Of a DNA stretch of 39,554 nucleotides, positions 32,458 through 39,554 are shown piece after piece. The translations under genes were made by a program, and so were the position numbers. Origin of the DNA: Peptostreptococcaceae bacterium oral taxon 113 str. W5053 (lineage in GTDB: Bacteria; Bacillota; Clostridia; Tissierellales; Peptoniphilaceae); assembly GCA_000467935.1 (NCBI GenBank), contig KI259828.1, positions 1-39,554 of the forward strand, written 5' to 3'. The notes under the pieces are model-generated. The model searched no databases and was not told where the DNA came from. It was given only the letters and a program-made list of their open reading frames with translations. Positions within the stretch are counted from its first letter, which is position 1. Each line of letters begins with the position of its first letter.

Positions 32458-34308
32458 CTATTGATTAACAACTTCAAACTTTAACGCTCTTTGCAACACT
32501 CCATCGACAACCCATAAATTATTTTGTTCATCAAAATCACATCCCATTGGTGAAAAAAAATTTCCTTCACTACTTGACATATACCCATAACTTCCAAGCC
32601 ATTGCCCATTAACCGTAAATATTCTCATGCATTTATGGGAGGTATCCATAACAAATAAATTTCCATTTCTATCAAAACTCATACTATAGGGAAGTAGTAA
32701 TTTACCTTGACTATATTCAGTCTCATAATTTTCAAGGGGATTCTGTGTGGGCATTCCAATGGAACTTACAAGCTCTCCCGTTAATGTAAAGATTTGTATA
32801 CGATTATTCTTTGTATCCGCAACAGCAATGATATCTTGCCTATTGTATTGACCAATCTTAAGCTCGCTGGGGCAATTAAGCTCTCCTTCTGCACTTCCTA
32901 TTCCTCCCCACTCTCGAATCCTATTGCCATCTTGAAATACTTTAATCTTTCCATCTTGCCAATCTGAAACATATATCAGTCCATTTCTGTCAACTGCAAC
33001 GCCCCAGGGCATACCCAGATTAGATGAACCTACCTCTAAATAAAATTGATTACTCTCCCGATCTTTACTTACAATTCGTTGATTCCCAAAATCAGCAACA
33101 AACAGTTTCCCTGTAGAATCAACGGTAACTTGTTTAGGAAATATAAAATAATTTAATAAGGTTCCTATTCCCGTCGATCCCCCTATTCCTCCATATTTCT
33201 CTTGGTATTCTCCATTTGCAGTATACTTTTTTATTCGGTGATTAAAAGAATCTGTTATGTATACGCTGCCTGTTAAACTATCTACTGCTATACTCTGTGG
33301 TCCACAAAATCTATTTTCCATGGAACTTCCTAAACCATATTGAGAAAATAAATTGGTATTATTAAGCTGTGTACGATATTGTATAATACGATTATAAGAA
33401 TCAAGTGCCAAAACGAGATTGTTGTCTTTCAGTAAACTATCCGTCGGCAAATTCATTGAAAGATACCCATTTTGAGATTGTTGAAACGGAATTCCGTTTT
33501 CATAATTTCCATAAACCATTATCCTGTTGTTTAAACTATCGGTAACACATATATTTCCTGTCACTTTGTTGACATAGACATTTCTAGGGTGATTAAATAT
33601 TTCCGATTGAAAGCTAAAATAATTAAAAGGTTGATACACTCCATACCTGCCAAATGACCTTAAGTGACTCCAGGTTGGATAAGTGTCAAAAATTTGGATT
33701 CGATTATTATACGTATCAGCCACATATAATCGATCTTGACTATCCATAGATAATCCCTGTTGAACCTTAAATTGCCCATTTTCATCCCCGTATTCCCCAT
33801 GCATTTCTAAATAATTTCCATTGATATCAAATTTTTGAATTCTATGGTTTAATTCATCGCTTACAAAATAATTTCCTCTACTATCTTGAGTAATCGATCG
33901 GGGAATATTAAACTGACCAACCCCCTCTCCTTTTCCTCCCCATTCTGTGAGCCTTATGAATTGTGGACTAAATTTAACAACTTTATGAGTACCTAATTCA
34001 CAAATCAAAATATTTTGTTGTGCATCAATAAAAACTGTTATTGGCATATCTAGATTCTGAATTTCTCCAATTTTGTTCATATAACAATCAAGCTTTAATA
34101 TCCGATTATTTGCTAAATCTGCGATATAATAATTTCCTTGTTGATCTTTATCTATGGAGGTTGGTGTGCTAAGGATATATTCATTATCGTTTTCTTCAAA
34201 ATTATCAATGATCATACTATAGTTAATTTGATATTCCGCATAAACTTTTTCAAATGAACATAAAAAAACTATAATAAAAATAATAAATGATATAAAATAA
34301 TTTTTCAT
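32458..34308 (-). CDS. Secreted NHL-repeat beta-propeller protein
   Basis: A 616-residue exported protein. The signal peptide ends near residue 24 (VYA). About ten NHL repeats follow, recognisable by cores such as YIADLANNRILKL, VSDELNHRIQKF, VADTYNNRIQIF, ITDSFNHRIKKY, VADFGNQRIV, VSDWQDGKIKVF and VADTKNNRIQIF, enough for one or two propellers. There is no catalytic domain, sortase motif or lipobox. NHL propellers bind proteins, nucleic acids or sugars, and some act as lyases. It is the last gene of the right-end operon, 26 bp after the symporter gene, so it may bind or present the transported substrate. That is inference. The start follows GAGGGAGAG. Confidence 0.85.
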   Translation of the reverse strand: MKNYFISFIIFIIVFLCSFEKVYAEYQINYSMIIDNFEENDNEYILSTPTSIDKDQQGNYYIADLANNRILKLDCYMNKIGEIQNLDMPITVFIDAQQNILICELGTHKVVKFSPQFIRLTEWGGKGEGVGQFNIPRSITQDSRGNYFVSDELNHRIQKFDINGNYLEMHGEYGDENGQFKVQQGLSMDSQDRLYVADTYNNRIQIFDTYPTWSHLRSFGRYGVYQPFNYFSFQSEIFNHPRNVYVNKVTGNICVTDSLNNRIMVYGNYENGIPFQQSQNGYLSMNLPTDSLLKDNNLVLALDSYNRIIQYRTQLNNTNLFSQYGLGSSMENRFCGPQSIAVDSLTGSVYITDSFNHRIKKYTANGEYQEKYGGIGGSTGIGTLLNYFIFPKQVTVDSTGKLFVADFGNQRIVSKDRESNQFYLEVGSSNLGMPWGVAVDRNGLIYVSDWQDGKIKVFQDGNRIREWGGIGSAEGELNCPSELKIGQYNRQDIIAVADTKNNRIQIFTLTGELVSSIGMPTQNPLENYETEYSQGKLLLPYSMSFDRNGNLFVMDTSHKCMRIFTVNGQWLGSYGYMSSSEGNFFSPMGCDFDEQNNLWVVDGVLQRALKFEVVNQ

Positions 34309-34334
34309 CTCTCCCTCTCATAAAAACATCTTGA

Positions 34335-35834
34335 TTATAGTCTAATAACTTCTCTCATGTTTTCACTAAGCTGTTGCTTTCTTGTTAACAAAGATACAAA
34401 TATAGTCAATGCCACTGAAATAGCCGTAATACTTACATAAGCCGGAAGTCCACCTGGCCATTTGAATTTAGCCAAAGATAGGACATTTAAAATAAAGGAT
34501 ACTATCATTCCTGTCAGTACACCTTTTTCATTCGCTCGTTCCCATAAAAGACCTATTATAAATACAGGAAATGTTCCAGATACTAAAGTGCCCCATCCAA
34601 AAGTTCCTAAAATCGCCACCATCTCAGAGCTATAAATAGATACTACAATGGACACCAATCCAAGTACAACCATGAATGTTCTAGAGATATTAATTTGCTT
34701 TTTAGGATTAATCGAAATCCCCAATGCACTTGGCAAATCCTTAGATAGCAGTGTAGAAGTTGATGTTAAAAACATTGATGCAGAAGACATGGCTGCTGCC
34801 AATACGGCTGCATATCCTAACAACTGTATTGTCACACCGGCATAATCAGAAAACACATAAAACGCCAAGTCCCCTTTTACAAAAGGTGCAACTTTCCCAG
34901 TGGCTACTAAATATAGCGCTCCATATGCGGTAGTTACCGCTACAAATCCTACAATTGTATGAGAAATAGCTGTTACAATACCCGCTTTTGGAAGATCTCT
35001 AGGATCCTTCACCGCATATATTCTGGTAAGTACCTGAGGTTGTCCCACACATCCCAAAATAGGTATTAGCATCCAGGTTAAGCTAATGTTTTTTGGCATT
35101 ATTCCCCAAGCATTGAGAAAGTCAGGCCCTAATTTTTTTACAACACTTCCATCCGCATTTGCAACTTCCGATATTGAACCTACTGCTTTAAGTATATTAC
35201 CAAAACCACCTGTAATAGAAACAAAGGCTATCAACATCGCAATACTTGACAGCACCATAATAAACCCCTGAAACGCTTGAGTAAGAATCCCGCCTACTTC
35301 TCCCGAAATTGCAGTATATATTGTTAATATTCCAAAAATAATCAATCCAGTAACAATTGGTGGGAATCCAAGTAAATGTGAAAACATTGTAGAACCTGCA
35401 CTAATTTGCGCCGCTAAATAACTAATACATCCTAAACAGATAACGAGCGACATAACTCCCTTAATCCATCTGTTATTATTGAAACGAAGATCACAAATAT
35501 CCCCCAGACTTGAAATTGGTGCAATTTCGGCTATAGCACGAACTTTCTTCCCTAAGATTAAATAAGACATGGCAAACGCCGCTCCGGACAACATCCAAAA
35601 TGTCATTGCATTCCCTGTACTGTAAATAATCCCCGGTACACCAACAACGGCAAAAGCACTGGCAATTCCAGACATACTTGCTAATCCAACAGCCACTGGT
35701 CCAAACATCCCTGTCCCACCAAAAAATGCTTGTGCAGTATTTGCTTTTCTTTTTGCCCAAAGTCCAATTAATAATGATATTACAACGATTGCCACAGAAA
35801 AAGCAAGAATTAATATAATGCTACTCCTTTCCAT
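34335..35834 (-). CDS. Sodium:solute symporter (SSF family)
   Basis: A 499-residue transporter with about 13 membrane helices of the SSS/SSF fold, closest in style to pantothenate/monocarboxylate-type members. Segments such as GIASAFAVVGVPGIIYSTG, TAISGEVGGILTQAFQG and GCVGQPQVLTRIYAVKD are typical. The ATG at 35834 follows GGGGAGG. A longer frame from 35861 would overlap the preceding gene. It sits 1 nt after the stop of the four-helix protein gene, suggesting a two-component transporter. With the ligase next door the substrate is probably a carboxylate. Confidence 0.88.
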   Translation of the reverse strand: MERSSIILILAFSVAIVVISLLIGLWAKRKANTAQAFFGGTGMFGPVAVGLASMSGIASAFAVVGVPGIIYSTGNAMTFWMLSGAAFAMSYLILGKKVRAIAEIAPISSLGDICDLRFNNNRWIKGVMSLVICLGCISYLAAQISAGSTMFSHLLGFPPIVTGLIIFGILTIYTAISGEVGGILTQAFQGFIMVLSSIAMLIAFVSITGGFGNILKAVGSISEVANADGSVVKKLGPDFLNAWGIMPKNISLTWMLIPILGCVGQPQVLTRIYAVKDPRDLPKAGIVTAISHTIVGFVAVTTAYGALYLVATGKVAPFVKGDLAFYVFSDYAGVTIQLLGYAAVLAAAMSSASMFLTSTSTLLSKDLPSALGISINPKKQINISRTFMVVLGLVSIVVSIYSSEMVAILGTFGWGTLVSGTFPVFIIGLLWERANEKGVLTGMIVSFILNVLSLAKFKWPGGLPAYVSITAISVALTIFVSLLTRKQQLSENMREVIRL

Positions 35835-35835
35835 T

Positions 35836-36276
35836 TTATGCCTCCCCATTCTTCTTAACACGCTTTAGAAAAGATTTCCAGTCTTCCTCACTTAACCATT
35901 CTTTTTGTAATAGGTAATATCCTACCGTTAAAGTCAGCATTCCCCCAATATAGTAAAGATAAAAAGTAGGAGCAAATGAAGGATGGAATCCACCTATTGC
36001 ATAATCTGGCATTTTTCCCGCAAAGACATTAGAATAATAATCTGAAAGTGAAAAGCTAATAATCCATAATACTACCCATGACAAAATAGGATATATTAAA
36101 AATTTTTTTGATATTTTTCCATCTTTTGCCACGCCTAATACCATGTGTATAAACATTAGGCAAACGGATAAAATCATCCCTATTAGATGTTGATTAAGCC
36201 AGCCAAGTACCATGATTACAATCCATAATACTGCCATTATTCCCATCAAGCTATTCTCTTTTCCTTTAATGTTCAT
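35836..36276 (-). CDS. Small four-helix membrane protein, probable symporter accessory subunit
   Basis: A 146-residue protein with four hydrophobic helices (about 12-30, 33-50, 60-80 and 105-125) and a basic, cytoplasmic C-terminus (EEDWKSFLKRVKKNGEA). I do not recognise a named family. It is placed directly before the SSF symporter with almost no gap, the arrangement of small accessory subunits such as YjcH with ActP or YhdT with PanF, so a helper role is likely. The start follows AAGGAGGG. Between it and the MaoC gene are 70 bp without a visible terminator. Confidence 0.72.
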   Translation of the reverse strand: MNIKGKENSLMGIMAVLWIVIMVLGWLNQHLIGMILSVCLMFIHMVLGVAKDGKISKKFLIYPILSWVVLWIISFSLSDYYSNVFAGKMPDYAIGGFHPSFAPTFYLYYIGGMLTLTVGYYLLQKEWLSEEDWKSFLKRVKKNGEA

Positions 36277-36346
36277 GTTTTCCCTCCTTATATTATAATT
36301 AGGAAAAGCTTCTGCTTCCGACTCCTAATCCTACATGCTTTTTCTT

Positions 36347-36769
36347 TTATTTAAATGCTTTTACAACGCCAACCCCAGATATACACGGATTGTCCAAGGA
36401 ATCAAAAATTTCTGTCCGAAGTTTTATCCTTCGATTGCTGCCTTTTTCCAATACAGTAATTCGAACCAATAATTTTGTTTCCGATTGAACCGGGCGGAAA
36501 AATTCTACTTCTTGTGAGAGATATAAAGTCCCAAATCCCGGCAACTCTTCTCCAATAGTTTTAGAAATAAATACCAACAAATGAACACCATGACCGATAA
36601 TGTCTGGAAACCCTAAAAGATTCGCCGCTTCACTTTTTACATGAAATGAATATCTATCATCAATAAATTTAGAAAAATCTAAAATATCTTGACGGTGAAG
36701 CACAAATTCTCGTTCAACAAATTGCCCAATCTGAATGTCCGCATAAGATATATAATGTTTTTCACTCAT
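36347..36769 (-). CDS. MaoC-like hydratase/dehydratase
   Basis: A 140-residue hot-dog-fold protein. DDRYSFH corresponds to the D-x-N-P-x-H hydratase motif: the catalytic Asp and His are kept, while Asn and Pro are replaced by Tyr and Ser. GHGVHLLVFISKTIGEELPGFG and LSQEVEFFRPV follow as in R-specific enoyl-CoA hydratases. The likely reaction is reversible hydration of a 2-enoyl thioester. The ATG at 36769 overlaps the stop of the KAS-like gene (ATGA) and follows GGGGGG. The upstream open extension is not used, in my view. Confidence 0.82.
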   Translation of the reverse strand: MSEKHYISYADIQIGQFVEREFVLHRQDILDFSKFIDDRYSFHVKSEAANLLGFPDIIGHGVHLLVFISKTIGEELPGFGTLYLSQEVEFFRPVQSETKLLVRITVLEKGSNRRIKLRTEIFDSLDNPCISGVGVVKAFK

Positions 36770-37797
36770 ACATCCCCCCATTTTATCACCGTAGACGACC
36801 ATGTATAACCTGTTCCTGCTGAGACTAATACCACTAAATTTCCATCTTTAAGTCTTCCTAAACGTTCCCCTTCCTTTAGAGAGATATAACAATCAGCTGA
36901 CTGACAATGCCCGTAATCTTCCAAAAGAAATGTATTTTCTTCCGTAAGTTCAAATTTTTCCAATAAATTAACTAACATTGAACGTTTCATAAAAATTGGA
37001 GCTAAATAGCCTACATCATAAAAATCATAACCACTTTTTTCTAATGCCTTGTGAATTACTTGAACAAAATTATCAAAAGTAATTGGATCCAACTTTTCCT
37101 TCATTGACTTTAGATCGCGAACACATAAATATTTATCTTTCGAATCCATTTCATCAAAGTTTGCAAAATTTACACATCCAACCCCTTTGACCATAACGTC
37201 ATTGGCAAAACGACCATCGCTAATCATATGACTTTGAAGAATTATATTCCGGCGATAGTTCTTTTCCAATAATACCGCTGACGCCCCATCTCCAAAATTA
37301 AACATAAATCGTGATTCTATATCCGAATAATTGATTAAGTCTCCCTCCTTGGAAGAAGAAACAATAATTGCACGATTAAGGCTTTTATCTGCCAGCATCA
37401 TACTTTTTATAATGCTTAAGCTATAAACCCCTGCTGAACAAAGACTATGGATTTCAAAAGATATAGCATTTTTTGCTCCAATCAAATCTTGTATTTTCGC
37501 TGCGCAATTGAATAAATAATAATCTTTATATTCACTGCCACAATACACAACTAAGTCAATGCTTAATGGATCTATATCTCCTAAAGCATCCTTTGCCGCC
37601 ATAGCGCCCATACCGGATACCGTCTCATCGGGCTTCGCTCTTCTCACTTGTTTGATTCCAAATTTTTTTCGAATAACCTCTTCCGGTATTCCTGAATGTT
37701 TACTAATATATTCACTATTGCGTACTCCTTCCGGAATATACGTTCCAATTGAACGAATTCCAACAACCATTTCCTTAGTGTCTGCTTGATTAATCAT
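36766..37797 (-). CDS. Divergent KAS III-like (thiolase-superfamily) enzyme
   Basis: A 343-residue thiolase-fold protein resembling 3-oxoacyl-ACP synthase III. The nucleophile is probably Cys120 in HSLCSAGVYS, and GDGASAVLLE is the typical mid-protein motif. The usual HQAN box is replaced by APIFMKRS (266-273), and the Asn of the C-terminal GN-T/S motif is replaced by His297 (DYGHCQSAD). The standard Cys-His-Asn decarboxylative set is therefore incomplete. It may be an acyltransferase or lyase, or use His297 instead. Of three candidate ATGs, 37797 has GGAG 6 nt away and overlaps the ligase stop by 8 nt. Confidence 0.8.
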   Translation of the reverse strand: MINQADTKEMVVGIRSIGTYIPEGVRNSEYISKHSGIPEEVIRKKFGIKQVRRAKPDETVSGMGAMAAKDALGDIDPLSIDLVVYCGSEYKDYYLFNCAAKIQDLIGAKNAISFEIHSLCSAGVYSLSIIKSMMLADKSLNRAIIVSSSKEGDLINYSDIESRFMFNFGDGASAVLLEKNYRRNIILQSHMISDGRFANDVMVKGVGCVNFANFDEMDSKDKYLCVRDLKSMKEKLDPITFDNFVQVIHKALEKSGYDFYDVGYLAPIFMKRSMLVNLLEKFELTEENTFLLEDYGHCQSADCYISLKEGERLGRLKDGNLVVLVSAGTGYTWSSTVIKWGDV

Positions 37798-39358
37798 GAG
37801 CATCTCCATAAAGTTCCATTACTTGTTTTACGACAATTTTCCCTACATTATTTTTTGGTACGTCCTGGACGAAGGTAATATATTTTGGTACTTTATATTT
37901 CGCTAAACAATGAGTAAGCTTATCTAAAATCGATGCTTTATCCAGCACAGCTCCATCCTTTAGCGAAATAACAGCTTTTCCAACTTCTCCCCATCGTTCA
38001 TCTGCCACTCCAAATACACAAACCTCATTAACTCCTTCAATATCATAAATTGCCGTTTCTACCTCTGGAGGGAATACGTTTTCTCCGCCGCTAATATACA
38101 TATTCTTTTTTCGTCCAACAATATAATAAAAGCCATCTTTATCTCTCTTCGCCATATCTCCGGTGTGTACCCAACCATCAATCAAAGTGTGTTCAGTTGC
38201 TTCCTCATTCGCCCAATAGCCAGAGAATATTTGTGGTCCTGCCCATAAAAGTTCCCCCAGTTCGTCATCTTTATCTATTGTAACTCCTTCTTCATCTACA
38301 AGTTTAGCCATAGACAAATACATTGGTTTTCCTACAGACTCATATTTTTCTTGAATAGTTTTATGAACAACAAACTGAGCTGGCACAGACAGATTGTTAG
38401 GACCAGCTTCTGTCATTCCATATCCCAAAACAAATTTAATTCCTTTATCCCAAAATTGTTTCATAATATGAATCGGTGTTGGAGCTGCTCCAGCCATAAC
38501 CCAACGTAAGCTGGATAGATCGGCTTTGGAAAATTCTTCTGTTTCTGTCATCATACGGAAAATAGTTGCTGCTCCAAAGAGTACGGTAGTTCTTCGTTCT
38601 TCAATTATTTTTAATGTTAATTTCGGATCATACTGTCGATTAATAAATATTGTCCCTCCTACATGCAACAAAGGTAATGTAAGAAGATTCCATCCCCCTG
38701 TATGAAACATAGGCAAAAGTAGAACAGCGCTATCCGTATACCTAAGTCCCCAAGTACAAATCTCATTAAATGAATTAAAAAGCTCACTGCGATGAGAGAT
38801 TAATCCACCTTTTGGCAATCCTGTAGTCCCTCCAGTATGAATAATTAAATGAATATCTTCCAATTCGCCATTTTCATAGCTTTGTCCACTTCCATCTTTA
38901 CTATTTAATAAAGCGGAATATTCCAAAGCTACACAGTTTTTGGTTAGATCACCGTTCTTCATCATTACAGCTTCTATTCCGCTTCTTTCTTGCAGTACCT
39001 CTTGAATAGAATTTTCATAAATATCCTCATAAAAAATTACTTTAGGCTCTTCTTTATCTATCAAAATCCCTAATTCCTGAGAAGACAAACGAGCATTATA
39101 CGGTACCATAATAGCGCCTATTTTTCCTGTGGCGTAATAACCATCAATAAGCTCAATTCTATTTCTGGATAAAAAAGCTACTCTATCCTTCGGTTTTACT
39201 TTAAAATCTTCCTTAAGTACTTGCGCTAATTGATTCGCTCGATGTTCAAGTTGAACATATGAATATTCTTTTCCTTCATCTAAATCCACAACGGCAACTT
39301 TATTTGGGCTTAACTGCGCGCGTGAATAAAGATAATTTCCAATCCAATTATTCGGCAT
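37790..39358 (-). CDS. Acyl-CoA synthetase (ANL adenylating superfamily)
   Basis: A 522-residue AMP-forming ligase. Motifs are complete: HTGGTTGLPKG (174-184, phosphate loop), LGYGMTEAGP (311-320), HTGD (398-401), GRKKNMYISGGENVFPPEVE (415-434) and the catalytic Lys507 (KNNVGK). It activates a carboxylic acid to an acyl-AMP and probably an acyl-CoA. Size and layout resemble FadD13-like or MenE-like ligases. Chain length cannot be read by eye. First gene of the right-end operon, ATG after ACGGAGG, with a promoter at 39471-39499. Confidence 0.9.
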   Translation of the reverse strand: MPNNWIGNYLYSRAQLSPNKVAVVDLDEGKEYSYVQLEHRANQLAQVLKEDFKVKPKDRVAFLSRNRIELIDGYYATGKIGAIMVPYNARLSSQELGILIDKEEPKVIFYEDIYENSIQEVLQERSGIEAVMMKNGDLTKNCVALEYSALLNSKDGSGQSYENGELEDIHLIIHTGGTTGLPKGGLISHRSELFNSFNEICTWGLRYTDSAVLLLPMFHTGGWNLLTLPLLHVGGTIFINRQYDPKLTLKIIEERRTTVLFGAATIFRMMTETEEFSKADLSSLRWVMAGAAPTPIHIMKQFWDKGIKFVLGYGMTEAGPNNLSVPAQFVVHKTIQEKYESVGKPMYLSMAKLVDEEGVTIDKDDELGELLWAGPQIFSGYWANEEATEHTLIDGWVHTGDMAKRDKDGFYYIVGRKKNMYISGGENVFPPEVETAIYDIEGVNEVCVFGVADERWGEVGKAVISLKDGAVLDKASILDKLTHCLAKYKVPKYITFVQDVPKNNVGKIVVKQVMELYGDAHD

Positions 39359-39425
39359 CCTTTTTCCTCCGTTCTTTTATAAATCCATTTCTTTGTTTTC
39401 ATCTCTCTTTTCTTCATCTTTTTAC

Positions 39426-39499
39426 ATTATACCTAGGTATTTTTTGATAATTGAATCATGTCTCATGTTTATGATAATATGAAAAAATTTTCATGTCAA
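39426..39499 (-). promoter_or_regulatory. Promoter region of the right-end carboxylate operon
   Basis: TTGACA (RC of 39494-39499), 17-bp spacer, TATCAT (RC of 39471-39476) is a good sigma-A promoter. A second -10, TATAAT (RC of 39426-39431), lies nearer the gene without a clear -35. The stretch 39359-39527 is otherwise A+T-rich spacer. Confidence 0.65.
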
Positions 39500-39527
39500 G
39501 TATTTTTTTATAATCTCCTGGAAATTT

Positions 39528-39554
39528 TTCTTAGTTGTCAAGACATATGTTACA
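39528..39554. repeat. Right copy of the 27-bp terminal inverted repeat
   Basis: Exact reverse complement of 4-30. See the left copy. The promoter of the operon lies 29 bp inside it, so the element ends close to the operon start and could influence its expression. Confidence 0.6.

Noticed and set aside
1..39554. CRISPR arrays, prophage or conjugation genes
   Set aside because: No regularly spaced repeats, Cas, integrase, capsid, relaxase or transposase sequences were seen on either strand.
1..39554. Window as a 39.5-kb transposon bounded by the 27-bp repeats
   Set aside because: The interior contains rplM-rpsI, four tRNAs, clpC and dnaJ, which are core chromosome. Contig ends at separate insertion-sequence copies fit better.

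Overview
The window looks like chromosome of a low-to-moderate GC, Gram-positive anaerobe of the Clostridia/Tissierellia type. The main evidence is the ctsR-mcsA-mcsB-clpC stress operon with a perfect CtsR operator, the clostridial order dnaJ-prmA-rsmE-mtaB-hinT, AGGAGG-type ribosome sites, sigma-A promoters and signal peptides of the Gram-positive kind. The species cannot be named from the sequence. Both ends of the window carry the same 27-base sequence in inverted orientation, as expected if the contig breaks at two copies of one insertion sequence.

Left part (0.1-4.4 kb): a GmhB-like HAD phosphatase and a CPBP membrane protease on the plus strand, a convergent prolyl aminopeptidase plus membrane-protein pair on the minus strand, and a nucleoside hydrolase. 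Next (4.7-10.4 kb) is a vitamin B6-linked block. It holds a single-gene assembly line (acyl-adenylating ligase, carrier protein, alpha-oxoamine synthase), a MocR/PdxR-type regulator, and a divergent pdxS. The regulator has Asn where the PLP-binding Lys should be, and pdxS has no pdxT beside it. From 10.5 to 12.0 kb two near-identical terminators in direct repeat bracket a lone LCM-type methyltransferase and two decayed reading frames.

Middle (12-23.7 kb): the CtsR/McsA/McsB/ClpC operon. Then come two secreted proteins, each with its own near-duplicate promoter and leader hairpin, which share a C-terminal module of about 96 residues. A heterodimeric ABC transporter of the YbtPQ/IrtAB type follows behind a DtxR-like palindrome, and then rplM-rpsI. 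23.9-24.3 kb: tRNA-Gly, His, Leu and Arg in one transcription unit. 24.4-30.6 kb: glutaminase plus a metallophosphoesterase, then hinT, mtaB, rsmE, prmA and dnaJ. 30.7-32.4 kb: a lipoprotein, a YgjV-family protein and a frameshifted small membrane protein.

Right part (32.4-39.4 kb): a more A+T-rich, all-minus operon. It encodes an acyl-CoA ligase, a KAS III-like enzyme lacking the usual His/Asn residues, a MaoC hydratase, a four-helix accessory membrane protein, a sodium-solute symporter and a secreted NHL beta-propeller. It reads as uptake, activation and processing of a carboxylic acid of unknown identity.

The best candidates for undescribed biology are the ligase-ACP-oxoamine synthase gene with its Lys-less PdxR-type neighbour, the twin secreted proteins, and the right-end carboxylate operon.
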